Positions 49,199 through 56,787 of a stretch of DNA of 64,000 nucleotides are shown one piece after another (position 1 is the first letter of the stretch; each line of letters begins with the position of its first letter). Source of the DNA: UBA9732 sp045116915 (lineage in GTDB: Bacteria > Spirochaetota > Spirochaetia > Sphaerochaetales > Sphaerochaetaceae); the NCBI GenBank assembly GCA_045116915.1, contig JBGUMQ010000078.1, forward strand, positions 1 through 64,000, given 5' to 3'. The translations under genes were made by a program, and so were the position numbers. The notes beneath the pieces are model-generated. The model was not told the DNA's origin. It saw only the letters and a list, made by a program, of their open reading frames with translations, and did no database searches.

Positions 49199-49762
49199 AT
49201 GATTAAAGCTGGACAGATCGACAAAGGTACAGCACTTCTGATCAAAGGTCAGCCGTTCATCTGCGTTGAACGTGAGTTCGTCAACCCCGGTAAGGGTTCC
49301 GCATTCGTCAGGCTCAAGCTCAAGAGCCCCTCGACCGGACAGGTCCTCCAGGAGACGATCAAGAGCCAGGACAGCGTCGAGGACATCAACGTCGAGATGG
49401 TGGACTACCAGTACATGTACAACGACGGCGAGAACTTCCACATGATGAACGTCGACTCATACGACCAGATCGAGGTCCCCATGGCCAACTTCGAAGGCTA
49501 TGAGCTTCTCATGAAGGACGGCGAGACATACAGATGCACCGTCTACAACGACGAGATCCTCGACATCCAGATCCCCTCGAAGGTCGTCTACCTCGTTGCC
49601 GAGGCAGAGGAAGCCATCAAGGGCGATACCGTCCAGGGCGCGACGAAGTTCGTCACCACCGAGACAGGCCTCAGGGTCAGGGTCCCCATCTTCATCAAGC
49701 AGGGTGAGAAGATCAGGGTCAACACCGAGACAAGGGAGTACCTTGAGAGAGTCAACGGCTGA
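49199..49762 (+). CDS. efp: Translation elongation factor P
   Basis: 187 aa with three OB-like domains: KGQPFICVEREFVNPGKGSAFVRLKLKSP in domain I (modifiable Lys in NPGKGSA, about residue 35), a middle domain and a conserved C-terminal TGLRVRVPIFIKQGEKIRVNTETREYLERV. It rescues ribosomes stalled at polyproline. Modification by the flanking epmA/epmB products is expected. Its codon bias resembles that of highly expressed genes. Confidence 0.97.
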   Translation: MIKAGQIDKGTALLIKGQPFICVEREFVNPGKGSAFVRLKLKSPSTGQVLQETIKSQDSVEDINVEMVDYQYMYNDGENFHMMNVDSYDQIEVPMANFEGYELLMKDGETYRCTVYNDEILDIQIPSKVVYLVAEAEEAIKGDTVQGATKFVTTETGLRVRVPIFIKQGEKIRVNTETREYLERVNG

Positions 49763-49786
49763 TAACAACCGCCGTACACATGAACG

Positions 49787-49819
49787 GGCTGTTGCTTGTG
49801 CGACAGCCTGTTTTCTTTT
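49787..49819 (+). terminator. Terminator between efp and epmB
   Basis: GGCTGTTGC (49787-49795) pairs with GCGACAGCC (49800-49808) with one G-T wobble around TTGT, followed by TGTTTTCTTTT. It should reduce epmB expression relative to efp. Confidence 0.75.
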
Positions 49820-49828
49820 GGAGACACA

Positions 49829-50875
49829 ATGCCTGTAACAAGCATGCAGCAACTGCAGGAGCACCTGGTACTCACCGAAGAGGAACTCTCCTGGAAGGAG
49901 GGTCCTCTCAGCGTCCCGCTCAGCATAACAGACCATTACATGGCCCTGATCGATCCCGACGACCCGTCGGACCCGCTCAGGCGCCAGGTCGTCCCCACAT
50001 GCCGCGAGAACACATGCGAGGATTCCGAGTCTTCGGACCCGCTCGAGGAAGTGGACCACAGCCACGGGGAGCGTCTGGTGCACAGGTATCCCAACCGCGT
50101 TGCCTTCCTTGCCACGGACATCTGCCCCATGTACTGCAGGCACTGCTTCAGACGCCGCTTCACGGGCAACATGGCCGGACCGGCATCCGATGCGGATGTG
50201 GCCTCAGCCGCGGAATACCTCAGGGCCAAGCCGCAGATACGTGAGATGCTTCTCACCGGCGGGGATCCGCTGACCCTTTCCGACAGCCGGCTGGACAGCA
50301 TGGTCGGCTCGTTCAGGGAAGCCAGCCCGCATCTGATAATAAGGATATGCACACGGTATCCCGTCTCGCAGCCGGAAAGGATAACACAGGATCTCGTGGA
50401 CATGTTCAGGCGGCACGACAGCGCGCCGTTCTACCTCATGACGCAGTTCAACCATCCCCGTGAGCTCACGGAGCAGAGCATCAGGGCTGTCTCCCTGTTC
50501 GTCGATGCGGGGATCCCGGCCATGAACCAGAGCGTGCTGCTCAGGGGAGTCAACGACGACGCCGATGTCCTGGAGGAACTGTGCAACAACCTCCTCTTCA
50601 ACAGGATCAAGCCCTACTACCTCTTCCAGGGCGACATGGTCAGCGGCACATCCGCATTCCGAGTCCCGCTTGAGAAGGGCCTTGAAATCGAGCGCGAGCT
50701 CAGAAGACGCCTCTCCGGCCTGGCCATGCCGGCATACACCGCCGACCTCCCGGACGGAGGCGGCAAGGTGCCGCTCTGCGGAAGCTACATCATCGCAAGC
50801 GACAAAGAAAAAGGGTCCTGGACTTTCAGGACCCCTGACGGCGGGACCAGAACCATCGTGGACCCCACCTGTTGA
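49829..50875 (+). CDS. epmB: EF-P lysine 2,3-aminomutase EpmB (radical SAM)
   Basis: 348 aa. Radical-SAM motif CPMYCRHC (about residues 100-107), preceded by YPNRVAFLATDI, plus PLP-type lysine 2,3-aminomutase signatures (LTGGDPLTLSD, IRICTRYPVSQPERIT, QFNHPRELT, QSVLLRGVNDDADVL, YYLFQGDMVSGTSAFRVPLEKGLEI). The short size and the efp/epmA context favour EpmB over catabolic KamA. GGAG site 7 nt before the ATG at 49829. Confidence 0.92.
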   Translation: MPVTSMQQLQEHLVLTEEELSWKEGPLSVPLSITDHYMALIDPDDPSDPLRRQVVPTCRENTCEDSESSDPLEEVDHSHGERLVHRYPNRVAFLATDICPMYCRHCFRRRFTGNMAGPASDADVASAAEYLRAKPQIREMLLTGGDPLTLSDSRLDSMVGSFREASPHLIIRICTRYPVSQPERITQDLVDMFRRHDSAPFYLMTQFNHPRELTEQSIRAVSLFVDAGIPAMNQSVLLRGVNDDADVLEELCNNLLFNRIKPYYLFQGDMVSGTSAFRVPLEKGLEIERELRRRLSGLAMPAYTADLPDGGGKVPLCGSYIIASDKEKGSWTFRTPDGGTRTIVDPTC

Positions 50876-50893
50876 TATTGAAGATGCTTCAGA

Positions 50894-51958
50894 TCAATCC
50901 TGCAGCTGCTCGAGCAGCTTGCGGATCTCCTCCTCCCTCATCCTGTTTCTGATCGCATCGTAATCCTCGGCCTCCGGAACGGCTTCCTGTGTCTGGGAAG
51001 CGGGTTGCTCCTGGGCGGCCTTTGTCGCCTCGACGATCTCCTGCAGCGCGTCCATGAGGTTGGACTTGAGTTTCTCCATGACAGCCTCGGTCACGCGGTC
51101 GACAAGCTCGTCCTCATGCGAGAGGACGCTGTCCGTGACAGCCTTCACGACCTCGTCCTCATGTGAAAGGACCTTGTCCGTGACGGACCTGACGATCTCA
51201 TCCTCGTTGAAGATGACCTCCGGGCTGACAGGCTCGTCTCCGTTGGAGAGCAGTATCGAGGCGACATTCCTTGTGACGGCGGTGACGACCTCATCCTCGT
51301 AGGCCAGAAGCTTTTCCGTGACCTTGCCGGTGACGGTGTCCACGACCTCGTCCTCACGTGCGAGCAGGTTCGATGTGACATTGTCGGTGACGGTCTTCGT
51401 GACATCCGAAGTGACCTTGTCGGTTACAGTCTTCGTGACGGCATCCGTGACCTTCTTCGTCACATCGGATGCGACCTTGTCGGTGATTGTCCCTGTGACA
51501 TCGGCGGCGACCTTGTCGGCCACTTCCTTCACGAAATCATCCTTGTCCGCCATGATGCTGGCGGCCGCCAGGGCGGATGCCTCGCGGATGATCCCGTCCC
51601 TGGCTTCGGCGACGGCATCCTTCACTGCGGTATTCACGATCGCGGAGATATCCACCGTGCCCGATCCGGTATCGATATCGATGTTACCGATGGCTTCCCT
51701 GATGGCGGCATCGGCATTCCTGCCCGCCTGATCCACGGCCTTGTCGGCATATCTGGAAGCTATGGACTCCATCTCGGCCGTGAGTTCGGCCCGGTCGACA
51801 GCAGGCGCCTCGGTGGCCTGGGCCGTGGAAGCCGGGGCCTCGTCGTTGAATAGCGCCTCGTATGCAAAGTCGGTCGGCTTGGTCACGAAGATGACCACTC
51901 CGCAGTATATGACCAGCATGATAAGTACTGTCAGCAAAATCAGATTGTTCTTCTTCAC
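50894..51958 (-). CDS. Membrane-anchored tetrad-repeat protein (unknown function)
   Basis: 354 aa. GTG start at 51958 with a GAGAGGTG site. One N-terminal membrane helix (about 6-25), so the rest is probably periplasmic. Residues 146-198 have Val, Ile or Leu at every fourth position without a break (14 positions), mostly V-T-x-x, encoded by related ~12-nt repeats. Residues 201-296 contain five EDE(V/I/L)V units, the last three exactly 15 residues apart. An acidic tail ends EEEIRKLLEQLQD. No family was recognised; long helix, coiled-coil or amphipathic membrane-surface structure is likely. 19 nt from coaE. Confidence 0.7.
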   Translation of the reverse strand: MKKNNLILLTVLIMLVIYCGVVIFVTKPTDFAYEALFNDEAPASTAQATEAPAVDRAELTAEMESIASRYADKAVDQAGRNADAAIREAIGNIDIDTGSGTVDISAIVNTAVKDAVAEARDGIIREASALAAASIMADKDDFVKEVADKVAADVTGTITDKVASDVTKKVTDAVTKTVTDKVTSDVTKTVTDNVTSNLLAREDEVVDTVTGKVTEKLLAYEDEVVTAVTRNVASILLSNGDEPVSPEVIFNEDEIVRSVTDKVLSHEDEVVKAVTDSVLSHEDELVDRVTEAVMEKLKSNLMDALQEIVEATKAAQEQPASQTQEAVPEAEDYDAIRNRMREEEIRKLLEQLQD

Positions 51959-51977
51959 GGTAACACCTCTCGGCCGT

Positions 51978-52562
51978 TCATGCCTGAAGCGGCAATTCCA
52001 GCACCCCAATTCTAACACATATATTCAATACTTGTCGACGAAGTTCGTCAAGATTAAGACCTGCGTTGGAAACGACATGCACCGGCACGGAGTAGTCCAC
52101 GACCCTGAAATCGACATCGGCCTGGGACTTCTCGCGCAGGAGGAACTGCTCCCGTGTTATGCCGTCACGCTCCAGGGCGCGCTTCAGACGCACCTCGAAC
52201 GGGGCATCGATGTAGATAACCTCATCGCACAGCAGATGGAAACCGGCCCTGTACAACAGCGCGCCGTTGATGACCAGAACTCCGTCCGGATTGGCTTCCT
52301 TCCATGCCGTTATCTTCTTTCCAAGCCAGGGATAGAGTATGTCCTCCAGCTCCCTGCGTCTTGCCGGGTCGCTGAAGACGATCCTCCCGATCGCGGCCCT
52401 TGAGATATCCGGCCCGAATGCGGAGCGCACAGCATCGGCGTTCTCCTCGAGGCCGCGGTGGGCCATCCTGTCCAGGTCCCATACCTCCAGACCCGCCTGC
52501 ATGAGGATTTCACCGGCCAGGTTCTTGCCGCCGCAGCTCTTGCCCGTAAGACCTATGACCAT
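51978..52562 (-). CDS. coaE: Dephospho-CoA kinase CoaE
   Basis: 194 aa. Last step of coenzyme A synthesis. P-loop GLTGKSCGGKNLAG at the N-terminus (slightly unusual SCGGKN in place of GSGKS), then DLDRMAH (substrate Asp), HPL-type region LYPWLGKKI, and VIYIDAPFEVRLKRALERDG (lid). Starts at the polA stop (TGATG overlap), a common polA-coaE arrangement. Confidence 0.87.
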   Translation of the reverse strand: MVIGLTGKSCGGKNLAGEILMQAGLEVWDLDRMAHRGLEENADAVRSAFGPDISRAAIGRIVFSDPARRRELEDILYPWLGKKITAWKEANPDGVLVINGALLYRAGFHLLCDEVIYIDAPFEVRLKRALERDGITREQFLLREKSQADVDFRVVDYSVPVHVVSNAGLNLDELRRQVLNICVRIGVLELPLQA

Positions 52563-55156
52563 CAGTGCATCTCTCCCCAGCTCCTGCCGGTCTCTATGGC
52601 GACCCTCAGAGGGACGCTCAGGCTGTACGCGTTCTCCATGCAGTCCCTGACCAGGTCCTCCATGGCACGGACCTCATCCTCCGGAACCTCGAATATCAGC
52701 TCGTCATGCACCTGCAGCAGTATCCTGGACCGCATGCCCTGCTCCTTCATCCGTGAGGCGATGGAGAGCATGGCCTTCTTCATGATTTCGGCGGCCGTTC
52801 CCTGGATGACCGTGTTCACCGCCATGCGTTCGGCGGCGGCCCTGACGGTCCTGTTGGAGCTGCGGATCTCGGGGATGTAGCGTATATGGCCCATGGCGGT
52901 CCTGACATAGCCGTCCTCCGTGGCCTTCCGTCTGGTCTCCGAGATGAATCTGTCTATCAGCGGATATTGCTCGAAATAAGTCTCGATGAACTTCTTCGCG
53001 TCCTTCATCGGCATCTTGGTGTCGTTGGCCAGCCTGAACGCCGACATCCCGTACAGGATGCCGAAGTTGATCGTCTTGGCCGTGCGGCGCTGCTGGGCCG
53101 TCACCATCTCGGGGAACACCCCGAAGATCCTTGCCGCCGTCTCCCTGTGGACATCGCCACCGGTCCTGAACGCATTGCGGAGATTCTCGTCCCCGGTCAC
53201 ATGGGACAGGACGACCAGTTCTATCTGCGAGTAGTCGGCGGACATAAGAAGGCACCCGGGGGCGGGCACGAAGGCATCCCTTATGCGTCTTCCCTCATCG
53301 GTCCTGATGGGGATGTTCTGCAGGTTGGGGTTCTTGCTGGAAAGCCTTCCCGTGGAGGTCCCCGTCTGCAGGAATGTGGTGTGTATCCTTCCGTCGGAAG
53401 CGTCGATCATCGCAGGCAGGGCCTGGACGTATGTGCCCTGGAGCTTGCTGACCGCCCTGTAGCGGAGTATCAGGGCCGGAACCGGATCCTGGGTGAGGAA
53501 CGTGAGCTCCTCCAGGACCTCGGAATCGGTGGAGAAACCGGACTTGGTCTTCTTGCCTGTGGGAAGGTTCCTGTCCACGAAAAGCACTTCCTGGAGCTGT
53601 CTGGTGGAATTGAGGTTGAATGTCTTCCCGCACAGCGTGTAGATGTCCTGCTGGACCTTCTCCAGCTCCTGCTCGAGGTCCTTCCCGAACGACTCCAGCC
53701 TCGGGACATCAAGAAGGATCCCGTTGAGTTCCATCCGGCAGAGGATCTCCATCAGAGGCATCTCCATGTCGTGGAAAAGACCGGAAAGCCCGCTTGCGGA
53801 AAGCTTCTCCTCCAGGGCCCTCATGCTGTTCATGCTCCGGCAGCAGTCCTCCCTGTCGAATCTGGTCAGCGCGGAGTTGAGCATCCAGGAGGCTATCATC
53901 GTGTCCGCATACGGATGTACATCGACGATCCCGATCCGGTGGAGGTTCTTCATCAGCTCCTTCAGGTCCTGGCCGATTATCCCGAGCCGTCCGAGATGCG
54001 CCTTCAGGACGTCCCTGACAGCGGCGTCATCCAAATCCGATTCGATGCACACCTTGCCGTCCGCAGTCAGCGACAGGACGGAAGGCTTCTCCGGATCCAT
54101 GGACAGGGCGAGACCGGCCCCGTCGGGAAGGGAGCCCAGCATCCGGCCCAGCTGCGCGGCATCCATGCTCTCGGTCCGCACCGCCTCCTCATCGTTTCCG
54201 TCGTCGGGCCTGTCTTCCGTCTCCGGAGACTCGGACTCCAGCTCGAACCTGTCCGCGGGCACAAGCCTGTCGGCGGCCTTCGCAAGCGTCTCCGACCCCA
54301 TGGCGCGGAAGAGCCTGGAACCTTCCTTCCAGTCTATCGAACCGGTGCTGAATGATTCGAAATCGATCTCGCTGTCGTCGAACACATCGTCCTTGAGCGT
54401 AACAAGCGTCCTGGAAAGACCGACATGGTCCCTCGCGGCCTCCAGCTTGGCGGCCGTCCCCTTGGGGAGGATTGCGATGTCCTCATAGGCCTTGTCCAGA
54501 CTTCCATGTTCCACAAGCAGCTTGACGGCACCTTTTTCACCGATACCATCGATTCCCGGGACATTGTCGGATGAGTCACCCAGAATGGTGAGGTAGTCCA
54601 CGATCTGCTCGGGCGAGACACCGAACAGCTCCCTGACCTCGTCGGGTCCGCAAAGGCGGTATTCCTTCTCGCCCTTGCGCGGCGGCCTGAGGGCCAGCAC
54701 GTCGGACGACACCAGCTGCAGGAGGTCCTTGTCACCGGTGACCATGACGGTGCACAGCCCTTCCGACGAAGCCTTGCCGGCTATTGTGGCTATGATGTCG
54801 TCGGCCTCCATCCCGGTGCGCTCGAAGCGCCGGATGTGCATGGAATCGAGGAACGACGATATGACGGGGATCTGGGCATGGAGGTCCTCGGGGGTCTTGT
54901 CCCTGTTGGCCTTGTACTCTCCGTAAAGCTCATGCCTGAATGTCTTCCCCTTGGAATCCATGGCGACCACCAGGTACTCGGGCGAGTACTGGCGGACTAT
55001 GCTCATGACCGTGTTGAAGAACCCGTAGACGGCCGAGACGTTGTTGCCGTCCCTGTCCTTCAGGGGATTGTTCATGAATGCGAAATAGGAACGGTAGATC
55101 TGACCGTACCCGTCGATTATGAATACTCTTTTCCTGCTTTCACCTGTGTCTGACAT
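52562..55156 (-). CDS. polA: DNA polymerase I
   Basis: 864 aa. N-terminal 5'-nuclease domain (FIIDGYGQIYRSYFAF, GMEADDIIAT, TGDKDLLQLV, LGDSSDNVPGIDGIGEKGA), a central exonuclease-like domain and a C-terminal family A polymerase (motif A MSADYSQIEL, motif B RRTAKTINFGILYGMS, motif C LLQVHDELIFEV). The 3'-5' exonuclease acidic residues are not kept: the DxE segment reads ALSMDPEKP and the later Asp motif reads GQDLKELMKNL. Proofreading is therefore probably absent, as in several bacterial PolAs. Confidence 0.95.
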   Translation of the reverse strand: MSDTGESRKRVFIIDGYGQIYRSYFAFMNNPLKDRDGNNVSAVYGFFNTVMSIVRQYSPEYLVVAMDSKGKTFRHELYGEYKANRDKTPEDLHAQIPVISSFLDSMHIRRFERTGMEADDIIATIAGKASSEGLCTVMVTGDKDLLQLVSSDVLALRPPRKGEKEYRLCGPDEVRELFGVSPEQIVDYLTILGDSSDNVPGIDGIGEKGAVKLLVEHGSLDKAYEDIAILPKGTAAKLEAARDHVGLSRTLVTLKDDVFDDSEIDFESFSTGSIDWKEGSRLFRAMGSETLAKAADRLVPADRFELESESPETEDRPDDGNDEEAVRTESMDAAQLGRMLGSLPDGAGLALSMDPEKPSVLSLTADGKVCIESDLDDAAVRDVLKAHLGRLGIIGQDLKELMKNLHRIGIVDVHPYADTMIASWMLNSALTRFDREDCCRSMNSMRALEEKLSASGLSGLFHDMEMPLMEILCRMELNGILLDVPRLESFGKDLEQELEKVQQDIYTLCGKTFNLNSTRQLQEVLFVDRNLPTGKKTKSGFSTDSEVLEELTFLTQDPVPALILRYRAVSKLQGTYVQALPAMIDASDGRIHTTFLQTGTSTGRLSSKNPNLQNIPIRTDEGRRIRDAFVPAPGCLLMSADYSQIELVVLSHVTGDENLRNAFRTGGDVHRETAARIFGVFPEMVTAQQRRTAKTINFGILYGMSAFRLANDTKMPMKDAKKFIETYFEQYPLIDRFISETRRKATEDGYVRTAMGHIRYIPEIRSSNRTVRAAAERMAVNTVIQGTAAEIMKKAMLSIASRMKEQGMRSRILLQVHDELIFEVPEDEVRAMEDLVRDCMENAYSLSVPLRVAIETGRSWGEMH

Positions 55157-55164
55157 CAGGTGTG

Positions 55165-55193
55165 ATTATAGCGCAGGGAGATTCACTTAACAA
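55165..55193 (-). promoter_or_regulatory. polA promoter, leaderless type
   Basis: Minus strand TTGTTA (55188-55193), 17 nt, TATAAT (55165-55170); 8 nt to the ATG at 55156. The -35 box lies in the 3' end of the upstream small gene. Confidence 0.65.
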
Positions 55194-55428
55194 CTCCGGT
55201 GGCCGCGTCGATCACGGCATCGGTGACGGCGTCGACGGCCTTGTCGGCCACATCGCTGACGGTCTGTGCCGCTGTCTGCTTGGCCTTGTCCACATCGGAT
55301 TTGCGGATGCTCACGCCGAAGAACTTGTTCGACACATCGGGGAAGAACAGGAAAATGACGAAGAAGCTCACAACAGCCAGGATCAGAGCCCAGAGGAAAC
55401 CCGTGATCTTGCGTGTACCCTTACCCAT
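55183..55428 (-). CDS. Small single-span membrane protein (unknown function)
   Basis: 81 aa. One hydrophobic helix (about 10-31, FLWALILAVVSFFVIFLFF) followed by an Ala/Val/Asp-rich amphipathic tail (SDVADKAVDAVTDAVIDAATGVVK) with small and aliphatic residues in a four-residue rhythm like the repeat protein at 50894-51958. AGGAGG lies 5 nt before the ATG, so it is clearly translated. Confidence 0.65.
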   Translation of the reverse strand: MGKGTRKITGFLWALILAVVSFFVIFLFFPDVSNKFFGVSIRKSDVDKAKQTAAQTVSDVADKAVDAVTDAVIDAATGVVK

Positions 55429-55438
55429 ATAAACCTCC

Positions 55439-56005
55439 TCAGATGACCTTCATCTGTATGCAGAGCGCGATCTGCCCTTCCTTCAGGTCGGAGCGGTGCG
55501 GAAGCAGATCGGAGAAGTCGTGTACCGCCATGCTGAACGATGTCGGTATCGTGTAGGACACCCCGATCTTCATCACAGGGCCTGCAAGGACATCCAGCAT
55601 GATCCTGTGGTGGAAATTGCCGTTGGAGACGGCATTGAAGAAACCTTCGTTGGATTCGGAGCCTGTGAGATACGTGATCCTGGGGCCTGTGGTCAGACCC
55701 AGCTTCAGATACGTGAACATCTCCACCGAGAATCCCATGGTGAAGATTCCGGAGAACAGCAGGCTGCGGTTGTCGATGATCGAGATGTCTCCTGCGACAG
55801 CGACCTGGAAGTTGCTGAGGTTGGCCCTGGTCTCAAGACCGATGGCCACCCTGTCCAGGCTGAACGCCGCCGGGCTGTCGTGGTCCACGACCTCTGTGGC
55901 GGCGTTGTAGCTGATGTTCACACCGATGTCCAGCGACGACTTCATGGCCGCCGCGGGCAGAAGGACCGCAGAGAGAATGGACAACAGTATCAGCGTGCGT
56001 TTCAT
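55439..56005 (-). CDS. Small outer membrane beta-barrel protein (unknown function)
   Basis: 188 aa. Signal peptide MKRTLILLSILSAVLLPAAA, then eight-strand-like alternation (LDIGVNISYN, IGLETRANL, VAVAGDISI, IFTMGFSVEMFTYLKLGLTTGPRITYL, MKIGVSYTIP). The start is uncertain between 56005 and 56011. The small size suggests an OmpX/OmpA-like barrel. Confidence 0.6.
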   Translation of the reverse strand: MKRTLILLSILSAVLLPAAAMKSSLDIGVNISYNAATEVVDHDSPAAFSLDRVAIGLETRANLSNFQVAVAGDISIIDNRSLLFSGIFTMGFSVEMFTYLKLGLTTGPRITYLTGSESNEGFFNAVSNGNFHHRIMLDVLAGPVMKIGVSYTIPTSFSMAVHDFSDLLPHRSDLKEGQIALCIQMKVI

Positions 56006-56028
56006 CGGCATCCCCGTAATAATACGAC

Positions 56029-56051
56029 GCTGCACGGGGATACCGTGCAGC
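56029..56051 (-). terminator. Hairpin between two beta-barrel genes
   Basis: GCTGCACGG (56029-56037) pairs perfectly with CCGTGCAGC (56043-56051). It lies after the 56076-56666 gene in transcription direction but lacks a clean T run, so it may be an attenuator or processing hairpin. Confidence 0.5.
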
Positions 56052-56075
56052 GTGAAGACTTCTTATCCTTGTTTT

Positions 56076-56666
56076 TTACAGAAGGGCGACACCGACCGAG
56101 ACACCGAGCTTGGCGTACTTCCAGTTCTGGCCCAGGGCCTTGAAGAACTCACCCCACTGTCCGTTCTCGATGGATGTGGCCGTCGGGAGTGTGGCGTATG
56201 CGCCGATCGTGGCGATTCCGAGCAGGAAATCGACTCCGACAGTTGCGTCGAAGTTGGCCTTCTTGAAGTCGGCGAACTTGGTTGCATAACCCTCGTTGAG
56301 GGCGTTTCCGAAATAGAACATCTTGCTCTCGAAGTTGTAGGCATACTCGTATCCGAGACCGGCCTTGAGTCTCACGAAGAAGATGTCGGCCACGATGTTG
56401 GCGGAAACAATACCGGAGATGCCCCTGTTGGAATGGTCGTAGAAGAGCTTTGAATCGATGCTGAGGATCGAGAGCTTCGTCTCGACATCGGCTCCGAACC
56501 TGACCGAATCGATGGTGAACTTCTCGAGCTCGCCGTCGATGACGTCCTGGATGCTGTAGGATGTGGATGCGGTGGCTCCGACGGTGAAGTCGAAGAATCC
56601 TCTTCCTGCGAAGATGCTTGCGGGAACAAGCACTGCTATGATCAGCGCGATTGCTATTTTCTTCAT
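56076..56666 (-). CDS. Small outer membrane beta-barrel protein (unknown function)
   Basis: 196 aa. Signal peptide MKKIAIALIIAVLVPASIFA, followed by strand-rich sequence (FFDFTVGATASTSYS, RFGADVETKLSILSIDSKLFYDH, FFVRLKAGLGYEYAYNFE, LGVSVGVALL) ending in a hydrophobic residue. GGAGAAAGAGAA precedes the ATG. Codon use is biased as in the porin-like gene at 23637. It is a neighbour, and perhaps distant relative, of the barrel at 55439. Confidence 0.65.
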   Translation of the reverse strand: MKKIAIALIIAVLVPASIFAGRGFFDFTVGATASTSYSIQDVIDGELEKFTIDSVRFGADVETKLSILSIDSKLFYDHSNRGISGIVSANIVADIFFVRLKAGLGYEYAYNFESKMFYFGNALNEGYATKFADFKKANFDATVGVDFLLGIATIGAYATLPTATSIENGQWGEFFKALGQNWKYAKLGVSVGVALL

Positions 56667-56787
56667 TTCTCTTTCTCCTTATGGCCCCTGAGGCCTGTCA
56701 AAATGTTGATAAAGATAGGTTCATCCGCGTTTTGCAGACACCAACAAAACAATTCATCCACGTCTATGTTACAACAACTTTTCCATT

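Noticed and set aside
51365..51523. The ~12-nt DNA repeats as a tandem-repeat or CRISPR-like locus
   Set aside because: They are in frame and encode the V-T-x-x tetrads of the protein at 50894-51958; the repeat is a protein feature.
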